From: Lysobacteraceae bacterium
GTDB taxonomy: Bacteria; Pseudomonadota; Gammaproteobacteria; Xanthomonadales; Xanthomonadaceae
Direction: 5' to 3'
NCBI GenBank assembly: GCA_016789405.1
Contig: JAEUPQ010000017.1
Location: 124,001-188,000, forward strand
DNA: 64,000 nucleotides
Position numbers and translations under genes: made by a program. The notes under the pieces are model-generated. The model was not told the origin of the DNA, did no database searches, and saw nothing but the letters and a program-made list of their open reading frames with translations. Shown piece after piece: positions 9,449 through 17,398 of this stretch. Position 1 is the first letter of the stretch; each line of letters begins with the position of its first letter.

Positions 9449-10195
9449 ATGAAGATCCTCGTCGGTTACAAGCGCGTGGTGGACTACAACGTCCGCATCC
9501 AGGTCAAGCCGGATGGTTCCGGCGTGATCACCGACGGCGTCAAGCTGTCGCCCAATCCCTTCGACGACATCGCGCTGGAAGAAGCCCTGCGCCTGCGCGA
9601 CAAGGGCATCGCCACCGAGGTCGTGGTCGCCACGATCGCCCCGGCCGACGCCCAGCCGCACCTGCGCAACGGCCTGGCGATGGGCGCGAACCGCGCCATC
9701 CACGTGGTCAACGACCAGCCGATGGAATCGCTGACCGCCGCCCGCGCGCTGCTGAAGCTGGTCGAACGCGAACAGCCCGACCTGGTCATCCTCGGCAAGC
9801 AGGCCATCGACGACGATGCCAACCAGACCGGCCAGATGCTGGCCACGCTGTGGGGCCGCCCGCAGGCGACCTTCGCCGGCAAGCTCGACATCGCCGACGG
9901 CAAGGCCACCGTGGTGCGCGAAGTCGACGCCGGCCTGGAAACGCTCGAAGTCGACCTGCCCGCCGTCGTGACCACCGACCTGCGCCTGAACGAGCCGCGC
10001 TTCATCAAGCTGCCGGACATCATGAAGGCCAAGAGCAAGCCGCTCGAAACCATCGCCTTCGCCGACCTCGGCGTCGAAGCGGGCGACACGCTCAAGACCA
10101 CGCACTACGCGCCGCCTGCCAAGCGCAGCAAGGGCGTGATGGTGAAGGACGCGGCCGAACTGGTCGCCGCACTCAAGGCGAAGGGGCTCCTGTAA
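9449..10195 (+). CDS. etfB: Electron transfer flavoprotein beta subunit
   Basis: This 248-residue EtfB binds AMP and, with EtfA, accepts electrons from acyl-CoA dehydrogenases and passes them to ETF-ubiquinone oxidoreductase. The start MKILVGYKRVVDYN and the ETF-beta signature DDDANQTGQMLATLWG near residue 120 are typical, and the length is standard. The stop overlaps the etfA start (TAATG). The pair forms a two-gene operon ended by a strong terminator. Confidence 0.97.
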   Translation: MKILVGYKRVVDYNVRIQVKPDGSGVITDGVKLSPNPFDDIALEEALRLRDKGIATEVVVATIAPADAQPHLRNGLAMGANRAIHVVNDQPMESLTAARALLKLVEREQPDLVILGKQAIDDDANQTGQMLATLWGRPQATFAGKLDIADGKATVVREVDAGLETLEVDLPAVVTTDLRLNEPRFIKLPDIMKAKSKPLETIAFADLGVEAGDTLKTTHYAPPAKRSKGVMVKDAAELVAALKAKGLL

Positions 10196-11136
10196 TGACG
10201 ACCACGGTTCTCATCGTTGCCGAACACCACGACGGCAAGCTCAACGCGTCCACCGCGAAGTGCGTCTCCGCTGCGAAGGCGCTGAATCCCGCATCGATCG
10301 ATGTGGTCGTGCTCGCCGCCGATCCGGCCGGCGTCGCCGCCGAGGCCGCGCAGATCGACGGCGTGTCGAAGGTGTTGACCGTCGCCAATGCCGCGAACGC
10401 CAATGCCGTCGCCCAGGTCCTCGCACCGCAGGTCGCCAAGGTCGCCGCCGGCTACAGCCACGTCTTCGGCCCCAGCACCACCTTCGGCAAGGACCTGATG
10501 CCCTGCGTCGCCGCGCTGCTGGGCGTGTCGCAGGTCTCCGACGTCATGGCCGTCGAAGGCACGCATACCTTCAAGCGCCCGATCTACGCCGGCAACGCCA
10601 TCGTCACGGTCGAAGCCGCGGCCGATCGCGTCGTGGTCGCCACCGTGCGCACCGCCTCGTGGGCCGAGGCCGCGCGCGGCGGCAGTGCTGCCGTCGAAGC
10701 CGTGTCGGTCGACGCCGTGCTGCCGACCCACACCCGTTACGTCGGCCTGGCCGCTGGCAAGTCGGATCGCCCGGACCTGCAGAGTGCCGGCCGCGTGGTG
10801 TCCGGTGGTCGTGGCGTCGGCTCGGCCGAGAACTTCAAGATCGTCTACGACCTCGCCGACAAACTCGGCGCTGCGGTCGGCGCATCGCGCGCGGCGGTCG
10901 ATGCCGGCTACGTGCCGAACGAACTGCAGGTCGGCCAGACCGGCAAGATCATCGCGCCCGAGCTGTACGTCGCGGTCGGCATCAGCGGCGCGATCCAGCA
11001 CCTCACCGGCATCAAGGACGCCGGCACGATCGTGGCGATCAACAAGGACGCCGACGCGCCGATCTTCGAGATCGCCGACATCGGCCTGGTCGGCGACCTG
11101 TTCAAGATCCTGCCGGAACTGCAGGACGCGCTGTAA
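10195..11136 (+). CDS. etfA: Electron transfer flavoprotein alpha subunit
   Basis: This 313-residue FAD-binding EtfA partners EtfB. The C-terminal FAD domain is clear: [31 protein letters not shown] and [17 protein letters not shown], ending in [15 protein letters not shown]. The ATG shares its A with the etfB TAA, giving one-base overlap and probable coupling, which suits a 1:1 complex. A perfect terminator hairpin follows 24 bases after the stop. Confidence 0.97.
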   Translation: MTTTVLIVAEHHDGKLNASTAKCVSAAKALNPASIDVVVLAADPAGVAAEAAQIDGVSKVLTVANAANANAVAQVLAPQVAKVAAGYSHVFGPSTTFGKDLMPCVAALLGVSQVSDVMAVEGTHTFKRPIYAGNAIVTVEAAADRVVVATVRTASWAEAARGGSAAVEAVSVDAVLPTHTRYVGLAAGKSDRPDLQSAGRVVSGGRGVGSAENFKIVYDLADKLGAAVGASRAAVDAGYVPNELQVGQTGKIIAPELYVAVGISGAIQHLTGIKDAGTIVAINKDADAPIFEIADIGLVGDLFKILPELQDAL

Positions 11137-11160
11137 GCGCGGACTGCATGGCGGGACATG

Positions 11161-11188
11161 AAAAGAGCCGGGGAAACCCGGCTCTTTT
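11161..11188. terminator. Bidirectional terminator of etfBA and the family array
   Basis: A perfect 12-bp inverted repeat (AAAAGAGCCGGG / CCCGGCTCTTTT) with a GAAA tetraloop. Both arms carry an A or T run, so it can end etfA transcripts on the plus strand and the copy 2 transcript on the minus strand. Confidence 0.9.
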
Positions 11189-11209
11189 CGTTTGCAGGGA
11201 CTTGCCCGA

Positions 11210-12295
11210 TCACCGACCGGGCACGCGACAGCACCTCGCGTAGCCCTGCACGCCGATCTGACCCGACGTGATATTGGTACCAATGCACTGGGCTGCATCT
11301 CCCGCCATGCCGGAGTAGGTCCAGCTCGCTTGATTGAACACCGCAGTACCGCACCCCGCGCCGGTGAGCGTGAAACCGGTGGGGCAGGCGGGGAGGATCA
11401 TGTTGAAATTCGCGCCCGCATCGACCAGTAGCGTCCTGGTGGTGTTCACGCACTGCAGGGCGGTCGCCTGCGGCGCGGAAAAATAGCCGACGACGTCGAT
11501 CACGTAGTGCGCTTCGGCGAAGGTGTAGACGGTGAAGTCGCTGCTCAGGAGCGGATTGGGGATGCTGGTGATGATGGCATTGTTCACGATCGCGCCCGCC
11601 GCGTAGTTGACGCTCGACGTCAGCGGACGGCTGGTGTTGAAGGGGTACACGGTGGCGAATCCCGCCGTGGCCGGTACGACTGCGGTGATGTTGAGCGCGA
11701 CCGCGCCGACCTGCGTCGCCGAACCGAAACCGCAGTCGCCGGTGGATCCTCCCTGGTGCGCGAAATCCGTGCTCATCGCGAGGAAGCTGCGCGTTGCATT
11801 GGCGGGGATCGCGCCTGCAGCCGTGACTCGCGTATCCACGATCCGGCATGGCCGCATCGGCGTATAGACGAGGTCGAAGGTTCCACTGTCCAGTGCCTTC
11901 GCCGACGCATTGCCGGGAACGCCCAGCGACGCTTTCTCCAGCCGTGCCATCGCTTCGCGATCGCTCAGGCGATGACCGGCGCCGTTGAGTTCGGCGGCCG
12001 CGCCTTCGAAGGTGCTGCGCTTGAGCGCATTGCGGAAATTGGTCGCGTCTGCGCTGACGAAACTCGGCACCATGCGCTCGGCCCAGACGCCGACGCCCAC
12101 ATCGTAGACACGCTCGACATGCGCGCCCCACTTCGAGACGAACTGCCGCGCCAGCTCGCCCCGAGCCTTCGGGGAAAGCGTTGGCGCAGCATGTGAATCG
12201 GCGACGACGCCTGTGCGTTGCGCGTCCGCCACCAACGGGACATGCATCAGCACAAGCGCCAAACAGACCGAGGTCATTCTGGTGATTGATTCCAT
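11210..12295 (-). CDS. Secreted Cys-rich CCRVPGR-family protein, copy 2
   Basis: This 361-residue copy has a signal peptide ending near VADAQ (about residue 26), then [21 protein letters not shown], the RPCRIVDTR...YVIDVVGYF module (about residues 152-265) and a tail ending in CCRVPGR. It has the eight family cysteines after the signal peptide. Its N-terminal leader (AQR..VVAD) resembles copy 3, but its tail (GAGC.T..FNQA.W...ARCCRVPGR) resembles copy 5. AAGGA lies nine bases before the ATG. It sits only 31 bases after copy 3 and may be co-transcribed with it. Function is unknown. Confidence 0.88.
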   Translation of the reverse strand: MESITRMTSVCLALVLMHVPLVADAQRTGVVADSHAAPTLSPKARGELARQFVSKWGAHVERVYDVGVGVWAERMVPSFVSADATNFRNALKRSTFEGAAAELNGAGHRLSDREAMARLEKASLGVPGNASAKALDSGTFDLVYTPMRPCRIVDTRVTAAGAIPANATRSFLAMSTDFAHQGGSTGDCGFGSATQVGAVALNITAVVPATAGFATVYPFNTSRPLTSSVNYAAGAIVNNAIITSIPNPLLSSDFTVYTFAEAHYVIDVVGYFSAPQATALQCVNTTRTLLVDAGANFNMILPACPTGFTLTGAGCGTAVFNQASWTYSGMAGDAAQCIGTNITSGQIGVQGYARCCRVPGR

Positions 12296-12326
12296 GGCGA
12301 CGTCCTTGTGCGAGTAAGGGATGGAC

Positions 12327-13412
12327 TCAGCGACCGGGCACGCGACAGCAGGTCGACTGCGTGTTCAGCTGTTGCAGGCTGGCGCTGGTATTGCGTGCCT
12401 GGCAGCCACCGATCGCGGAAATGGTGAGGTAGGCCGAGGTGCTGGTGGTATCGCAGCTGTTGGACACCTTGGCATAGCCAGCGGGACACGCCGGCGAGAA
12501 TGTGGTCGCTGTCCCGCCTGCGGGGATGTCCACCGTGCCGATGGCGGACTGCACGCATTGCAGAGCCGTCGCCTGCGGTGCCGAGAAGTAGCCGACGATG
12601 TCCACCACGAAGTGCGACTGGGCGAAGGTGTAGATGGTGAAATCGCTGTTCGTCAGCGGGTTCGGGATGCGGGTGATGATCGCGTTGTTGACGATCGCGC
12701 CTGCGGTGTAGTTCACGCTGGAAGTCTGTGGCTGGGTCGTGGCGTAGGGGAAGACGGTTGCGTAACCAGCCCCGCCCGGCGTCACGGCGGTGACGTTGAG
12801 CGCCACGGCGCCGACTAGGCTCGTGCCGCCGGTGCCGCAGTCGGTGGCACTGCCGCCCTGCCCGCTGTAATCCAGGTTCAGGGCGACGAAGCTTCGGATG
12901 GAATTGGCCGGGATCGCGCCTTGGGGGGTGACGCGCGTGTCGACGATGCGACAGGGTTGGATGGGGGTGTAGACGAGGTCGCCCGCTGCGCTGCCGAGCG
13001 CTTTGTCCAGGGCCTCATGACGGCCGGTGAGCGCCGCGCGACCGAGGTCCGCCATCGCGCGCTGGTCGCTGGTCCGCGATCCGCGCCCGATCAGTTCCGC
13101 CATCGCTCCCTCGAAGGTCGCCCGCGACAGCGCGTTCCGCAGGTTGGTCGCATCCGCCGAGGCGAGCGTCGGCACCATGCGCTGCGCCCAGACGCCGACC
13201 TTGACGTCGTAGACGCGCTCGACGTGATTGCCCCAGCGCAGCACGAACAACCGTGCAAGGGCGCCGCGCTGCTTCGGCGACAGCGGTGCGGCAGTCTGTG
13301 CGGACGCGGCATCGGCGACGATGGGAGCGCGCTGGGCGATCGCGTGGGCGGGCAGGTGCATCGGGATCAGCGCGGCGATGGTCAGCGTCAGGGGCATTGC
13401 GGACTTCTTCAT
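12327..13412 (-). CDS. Secreted Cys-rich CCRVPGR-family protein, copy 3
   Basis: This 361-residue copy starts with MKKSAMPLTLTIAAL, a signal peptide ending near AHAIAQ. LSPKQRGALARLFVLRWGNHVE follows, then the QPCRIVDTR...FVVDIVGYF module and a CCRVPGR end. All eight family cysteines are present after the signal. The ATG at 13412 is preceded by GGAG nine bases upstream; an in-frame ATG at 13427 would add five residues. In the N-terminal domain FVLRWG replaces the usual FV.KWG of the other copies. The tail most resembles copies 1 and 6 (GGCQARN...CCRVPGR). Function is unknown. Confidence 0.87.
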   Translation of the reverse strand: MKKSAMPLTLTIAALIPMHLPAHAIAQRAPIVADAASAQTAAPLSPKQRGALARLFVLRWGNHVERVYDVKVGVWAQRMVPTLASADATNLRNALSRATFEGAMAELIGRGSRTSDQRAMADLGRAALTGRHEALDKALGSAAGDLVYTPIQPCRIVDTRVTPQGAIPANSIRSFVALNLDYSGQGGSATDCGTGGTSLVGAVALNVTAVTPGGAGYATVFPYATTQPQTSSVNYTAGAIVNNAIITRIPNPLTNSDFTIYTFAQSHFVVDIVGYFSAPQATALQCVQSAIGTVDIPAGGTATTFSPACPAGYAKVSNSCDTTSTSAYLTISAIGGCQARNTSASLQQLNTQSTCCRVPGR

Positions 13413-13503
13413 CGAGTGCATCTCCATGGGGTAGGGGAAGTGGTTGGCGGATAGCGGTTGCGAAGGGGGCCCTCGGCATGGACCGAGTGGAGTCTGGAGC
13501 TGC

Positions 13504-13548
13504 GCGAGATCCGCGGAGCGCCGGACGCCGGCGCATCGCGGATCTCGC
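13504..13548. repeat. 12-bp inverted repeat between copies 3 and 4
   Basis: GCGAGATCCGCG and its exact complement CGCGGATCTCGC flank a 21-base loop that itself contains a CGCCGG/CCGGCG repeat. There is no T run on either side, so it may be a processing, rho-linked or protein-binding structure rather than a simple terminator. Confidence 0.6.
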
Positions 13549-13587
13549 TCCGGGCGGGAATGCGGCGGAGGCGATGAGGTCCCCGGC

Positions 13588-14700
13588 TCAGCGTCCAGGG
13601 ACCCGGCAGCAGACCGAACCACCGAAGACCTGCTGCGGCGAAGCCGAGGTGTTGGTCCACGCGCAGAAGGTCGCCAGCCCGGGCGTATTGCTGTTGTAGC
13701 CGCTGCCCTTGCTGAAGACGGTGGATGCGTTGGTGAAGCAGTACGGCGTGACCGCGGCGTTGTAGCCGGCTGGGCACGCGGGGTTGTTGTAGAAGGTGGA
13801 CGCGTTGGCGGCGATGGTGTTGGTGACGATCGCGGTATCGATGCACTGCAGCTGCGTCACCTGCGGCGGCGAGTAATAGCCGACGATATCGACCACGTAA
13901 TGCGACTGGGCGAACGTGTAGATGACGAAGTCGGTGATCGCCAGCGGATTGGGGATGCCCACCACCACCGTGTTGTTGACGATGTCGCCCGTCGTGTAGT
14001 TCACGCTCGCCGCCAGCGGACGGGTCTCGCCGGACTTGTGGACCGTGGCGAAGCCGGCGCCGGAGGGCGTCACCGCAGTGACGTTGATCGCGATCGCGCT
14101 GGCGCCGACCGCGGCGACGCCGCAGTCGGTGCTGCTGCCGCCCTGCGAGGTGAAGTTGGTGCCCGCGCTGATCGCCACGCCGAGGAATGAACGGCTGCTG
14201 TTGGCGTTGATCGCGCCGCCGGCCACGCGGGTATCGACGATGCGACATGGCGTGACGGCGGTGAATACCAGGTCGCCGGTGGTGGAGCCCAGGGCCTTGG
14301 CGCCGATCTGGGCTGCCGTCCTGGAGCTCTTGCCCCGCGATGGGGCCTCGCGTGCGAATCGGTCGATGACCTGGGCATCGGCCAGGCGGTGGCCGGTGCC
14401 GGTCAGCTCGGCCAGGGCGCCCTCGAAGGTCTCGCGCTTGAGCGCATTGCGGAAGTTGCCAGGATCGGCCACGACGAAGGTCGAGACCATGCGCTGCGAC
14501 CAGGCCGAAGCCGGTGTGCCGTAGACGCGCTGCACGTATCCGCCCCACTTCTTGACGAACTGTCGGGACAGGGCGCCGCGCTGCTGCGGCGACAGCATTC
14601 CCGGGTCGTCCTGTCGTGCAGGTCCGGCGGCGAGGACGGGCAGTGCGATGCAGAAGCTGAGCGCGCCGACGGCGAGCGCGCGGAAGAGCGGACTGGACAT
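13588..14700 (-). CDS. Secreted Cys-rich CCRVPGR-family protein, copy 4
   Basis: This 370-residue copy, the longest of the six, has a signal peptide ending near PVLAAGP (about residue 25), the SPQQRGALSRQFVKKWGGYVQ domain, the TPCRIVDTR...YVVDIVGYY module and a CCRVPGR end. It has eight cysteines after the signal. The tail is the most divergent, with long Asn/Ser/Thr-rich stretches. Its signal peptide and its leader (GGAGGATCC then ATG) closely match those of copy 5, pointing to a recent duplication of the 5' part. The module has DIVRNN-type changes (GDIVNNTVV for GAIVNNAI). Function is unknown. Confidence 0.88.
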   Translation of the reverse strand: MSSPLFRALAVGALSFCIALPVLAAGPARQDDPGMLSPQQRGALSRQFVKKWGGYVQRVYGTPASAWSQRMVSTFVVADPGNFRNALKRETFEGALAELTGTGHRLADAQVIDRFAREAPSRGKSSRTAAQIGAKALGSTTGDLVFTAVTPCRIVDTRVAGGAINANSSRSFLGVAISAGTNFTSQGGSSTDCGVAAVGASAIAINVTAVTPSGAGFATVHKSGETRPLAASVNYTTGDIVNNTVVVGIPNPLAITDFVIYTFAQSHYVVDIVGYYSPPQVTQLQCIDTAIVTNTIAANASTFYNNPACPAGYNAAVTPYCFTNASTVFSKGSGYNSNTPGLATFCAWTNTSASPQQVFGGSVCCRVPGR

Positions 14701-14758
14701 GGATCCTCCGGATAAGCGGCCTAAGGATGGAACTCCCCGTGGGTCGATAACGCAGGAA

Positions 14759-14784
14759 GGCCCGCGCCGAGGTCAGCGCGGGCC
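14759..14784 (-). terminator. Possible terminator after copy 5
   Basis: A 9-bp perfect stem (GGCCCGCGC / GCGCGGGCC) with an 8-base loop lies 66 bases downstream of copy 5 on its strand. It is followed there only by TTCCTGCG, so termination would be weak. Confidence 0.4.
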
Positions 14785-14849
14785 GCCCGGTCCGCGATGG
14801 AACGCGGCCGCATGGCGGGCGTTTCGGAACCAGATGTGGCGGGGCCGGA

Positions 14850-15944
14850 TCAGCGACCAGGAACGCGACAGCAGCGCGCGGTGCCTTCCACGGTGATGCT
14901 GCTGGCGGTCTTGTTCTGCCCGGAGCAGAACGCGTCCATCACGCCGGCGCTCGGGCGATAGAGGCCGTTGATGGCCCAGTCCGCCTGATTGAAACCGGGC
15001 GTGCGGCAACCGGCACCGGTGATCGTGTAGCCGGCTGCGCAGTTGGGAATGTCGATGTCGAAGGTGGCGTTCGCGGCGACGGCCTGCGAAACGAAGGTCT
15101 CGTTGCACTCCAGTGCCGTGGCCACCGGCGGGGCGAAGTAACCGACGATGTCGATCACGTAATGCGCCTGCGCGAAGGTGAAGACGGTGAAGTCCGAACT
15201 CTGCAGCGGGTTGGGGATCGCGGTGGTGATCGCGTTGTTCACGATCGCGCCGGCCGTGTAGTTCACGCTCGCCGCGAGGGGCTGCGCGGCGCCGAAGGGA
15301 TAGACGGTCGCGTAGCCGGCGATGCTGGGCGTGACCGCGGTGATGTTGATCACGACGCCGCTGGCGTTGATGCCGAGCGTGCCGCAGTTGGTCGCGCTGC
15401 CGCCCTGGGCGGTGAAATTCGCGCTGTTGATCGCCTTGAAGCTGCGGGTGCTGTTGGCCGCGATCACGCCGCCGGCGACACGGGTGTCGACGATGCGGCA
15501 CGGCGTGATCGGGGTGTAGGTCAGGTCGCTGCCGAGGCTGCCGAGCGCCTTCATGCTGGCCGGGGAGAGGCGGTCGCCCTGCTGCATCGACAGTCTGGCG
15601 AGACGGTCGATCACGCGGGCGTCGCCGACCCGGTGGCCGGCGCCGGACAGATCGGCCACGGCGGCCTCGAAGGTGTCGCGCTGCATCGCGCGACGGAAGT
15701 TGGCAGGGTCCGCGGCGACGAAGTTCGGCACCATGCGGCTGGCCCACGTGCCGACCGGCACCTCGTAGACGCGCTGGACGTAATTGCCCCACTTCATGAC
15801 GAACCGGCGGGTCAGCTCGCCGCGCGCCTGCGGCGACAGCGTCCCGGGGGCCTCGTGTCGAACCGGTCCGGCCGCGAGGACGGGTGATGCGATGCAGAGC
15901 GAAAGAGCGCCGACGACGAGCGCCGGGAACAGGTGGGCACGCAT
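14850..15944 (-). CDS. Secreted Cys-rich CCRVPGR-family protein, copy 5
   Basis: This 364-residue copy starts at the ATG at 15944, chosen over a much longer upstream open frame because GGAGGA sits three bases before it and the signal peptide (ALVVGALSLCIASPVLAA) begins there. SPQARGELTRRFVMKWGNYVQ, the TPCRIVDTR...YVIDIVGYF module and CCRVPGR follow, with eight cysteines after the signal. It looks chimeric: the leader pairs with copy 4, the middle (NCGTLG, TPSIAGYATVYP, APPVATAL) with copy 6, and the tail (GAGC.T.GFNQADW) with copy 2. Function is unknown. Confidence 0.88.
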   Translation of the reverse strand: MRAHLFPALVVGALSLCIASPVLAAGPVRHEAPGTLSPQARGELTRRFVMKWGNYVQRVYEVPVGTWASRMVPNFVAADPANFRRAMQRDTFEAAVADLSGAGHRVGDARVIDRLARLSMQQGDRLSPASMKALGSLGSDLTYTPITPCRIVDTRVAGGVIAANSTRSFKAINSANFTAQGGSATNCGTLGINASGVVINITAVTPSIAGYATVYPFGAAQPLAASVNYTAGAIVNNAITTAIPNPLQSSDFTVFTFAQAHYVIDIVGYFAPPVATALECNETFVSQAVAANATFDIDIPNCAAGYTITGAGCRTPGFNQADWAINGLYRPSAGVMDAFCSGQNKTASSITVEGTARCCRVPGR

Positions 15945-16063
15945 ACATCCTCCGGGTTGGGACGATTGGACATCAATGACGCACAACGCGGGACGAGTCC
16001 GGTCGAGGCCACATTCCGGGACCACTGCCGATGCTCTTGTCGCAGGGGCCGCGCGCGGACCGG

Positions 16064-16088
16064 GAAGCGCCGCTCTGGCCGGCGCTTC
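16064..16088. repeat. 8-bp inverted repeat between copies 5 and 6
   Basis: GAAGCGCC and GGCGCTTC flank a 9-base loop just downstream of copy 6. No T run follows on the minus strand. It is possibly a weak terminator or an RNA-stabilising hairpin. Confidence 0.35.
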
Positions 16089-16111
16089 GGGAGATGCGGT
16101 GCCGGGGCGAC

Positions 16112-17185
16112 TCAGCGCCCGGGTACGCGGCAGCAGGTGCGCGAAGCGCGGAGCGTGGCGCCCACCGAAGCGTTGTTCTGCGCCGAGCACGTGCCGTTCT
16201 TGAAGTAGAGGAACGGCATCTGCGCGGACGAGGATTCGCAGTTCGTCGCGGTCTGGGTGTATCCCGCGGAACAGTTCGGCGCGACCGCGTTGTCGGTCGC
16301 ACCCGCGGCGATGAGCACGTCCGTGGTTGCGGTCTCGAAGCATTGCAGTGCGGTCGCCATCGGCGGCGCGAAATAACCCACGATGTCGACGACGTAGTGC
16401 GACTGGGCGTAGGAGAAGATCGTGAAATCGTACGAACCCAGTGGATTGGGGATCTGCGCGATGATCGCGTTGTTCACGATGGCGCCCGCACCGTAGTTCA
16501 CGCTGGCGGTGTTGGGCTGGGTCGTGCCGTAGGGGTACACGGTGGCATAGCCGGCGATCGAGGGTGTCACGGCCGTCACGTTCAGCGCCAGCGCGGTTGC
16601 GCTGAGGCCCAGCGTTCCGCAATTGGTGCTGCTGCCACCCTGGCTGGTGAAACTGTTGGAATTGATGCCGATGAAGTTGCGGGTGCTGCCTGCGGCGACA
16701 GCGCCGGCCGCCATGTTGCGCGTGTCGAGGATGCGGCAAGGTGCGATCGGGGTATAGACGAGATCGTTGCCGAGTGAGCCGAGGGCCTTCTCGCCACCCA
16801 TCGCCGTCAGTTTGGTGCGCGCCTGCGCGTCGGTCATGCGGCTGCCGTCGCCGCCCAGCTCGGCCATCGCACCCTCGAAGGTGTCGCGGGACAGCGCATT
16901 GCGCAGGTTGTCGCCGTCGACGGTGCCGAGGGTCGGGCCGATGCGCCGCGCCCAGGTCCCGGCCTGCACGCCATAGACGCGCTGGACATATGCGCTCCAC
17001 TTCGAGACGAAGCGGCGGGTCAGTTCCGCACGTTCCTTCGGCGAGGCATAGGCACCGGATGCCGCAGGCGTCGTCTGTGCCGCCCGGGACGCAGGCTGGC
17101 CCGGCGCGCGCGTGGCCTGCGCATGTGCGCAGAGACCGGGGACGATGGCGAGGAGCAGGGGAAGGGTGCGAAACAGAAGAGGCAT
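16112..17185 (-). CDS. Secreted Cys-rich CCRVPGR-family protein, copy 6
   Basis: This 357-residue copy is first in the minus-strand array. A signal peptide ends near CAHAQ (about residue 23), followed by an Ala/Pro-rich linker, SPKERAELTRRFVSKWSAYVQ, the APCRILDTR...YVVDIVGYF module and a CCRVPGR end, with eight cysteines after the signal. Two otherwise invariant positions differ: RMVP becomes RIGP, and the usual KWG is KWS. GGAG lies seven bases before the ATG. The tail (CESSS..MPFLYF...GTCSAQN) closely matches copy 1. Its 213-base upstream gap, shared with a divergent exporter gene, should hold the array promoter. Function is unknown. Confidence 0.88.
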   Translation of the reverse strand: MPLLFRTLPLLLAIVPGLCAHAQATRAPGQPASRAAQTTPAASGAYASPKERAELTRRFVSKWSAYVQRVYGVQAGTWARRIGPTLGTVDGDNLRNALSRDTFEGAMAELGGDGSRMTDAQARTKLTAMGGEKALGSLGNDLVYTPIAPCRILDTRNMAAGAVAAGSTRNFIGINSNSFTSQGGSSTNCGTLGLSATALALNVTAVTPSIAGYATVYPYGTTQPNTASVNYGAGAIVNNAIIAQIPNPLGSYDFTIFSYAQSHYVVDIVGYFAPPMATALQCFETATTDVLIAAGATDNAVAPNCSAGYTQTATNCESSSAQMPFLYFKNGTCSAQNNASVGATLRASRTCCRVPGR

Positions 17186-17398
17186 GTCTGGTCTCCGGAA
17201 CGGAATGCGATGGTCGGGCAGCGGGGCGTCCCGACCCCGACACCCTAAACGAAGAATGCGTCAGGTATCGGGACGTGTGCGACCCGAGCGCCAAGGGCCG
17301 CATGGTGGGCCAGATGCACGGGCTGCCGGACGGGCTGCCGATTCGCCGCCATGCGGTCCGTGCGCTATCGTGTCGCACCCTCTGGCAGTCCGGCGACG

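Larger units (their letters stand above)
11210..17185 (-). other. Tandem array of five CCRVPGR-family genes
   Basis: Five co-oriented paralogues (copies 2 to 6) fill this 6-kb stretch with gaps of 31, 175, 149 and 167 bases. The 31-base gap between copies 3 and 2 suggests one transcript there; the longer gaps each contain a GC-rich inverted repeat. Four copies have a clear Shine-Dalgarno sequence, strongest (GGAGGA) before copies 4 and 5; copy 3 has a looser GGAG. A sixth copy lies on the plus strand at 5735-6778. Confidence 0.9.

Noticed and set aside
11210..17185. CRISPR-like or microsatellite repeat array
   Set aside because: The repetition is at the level of whole diverged genes, not short identical repeats with spacers.
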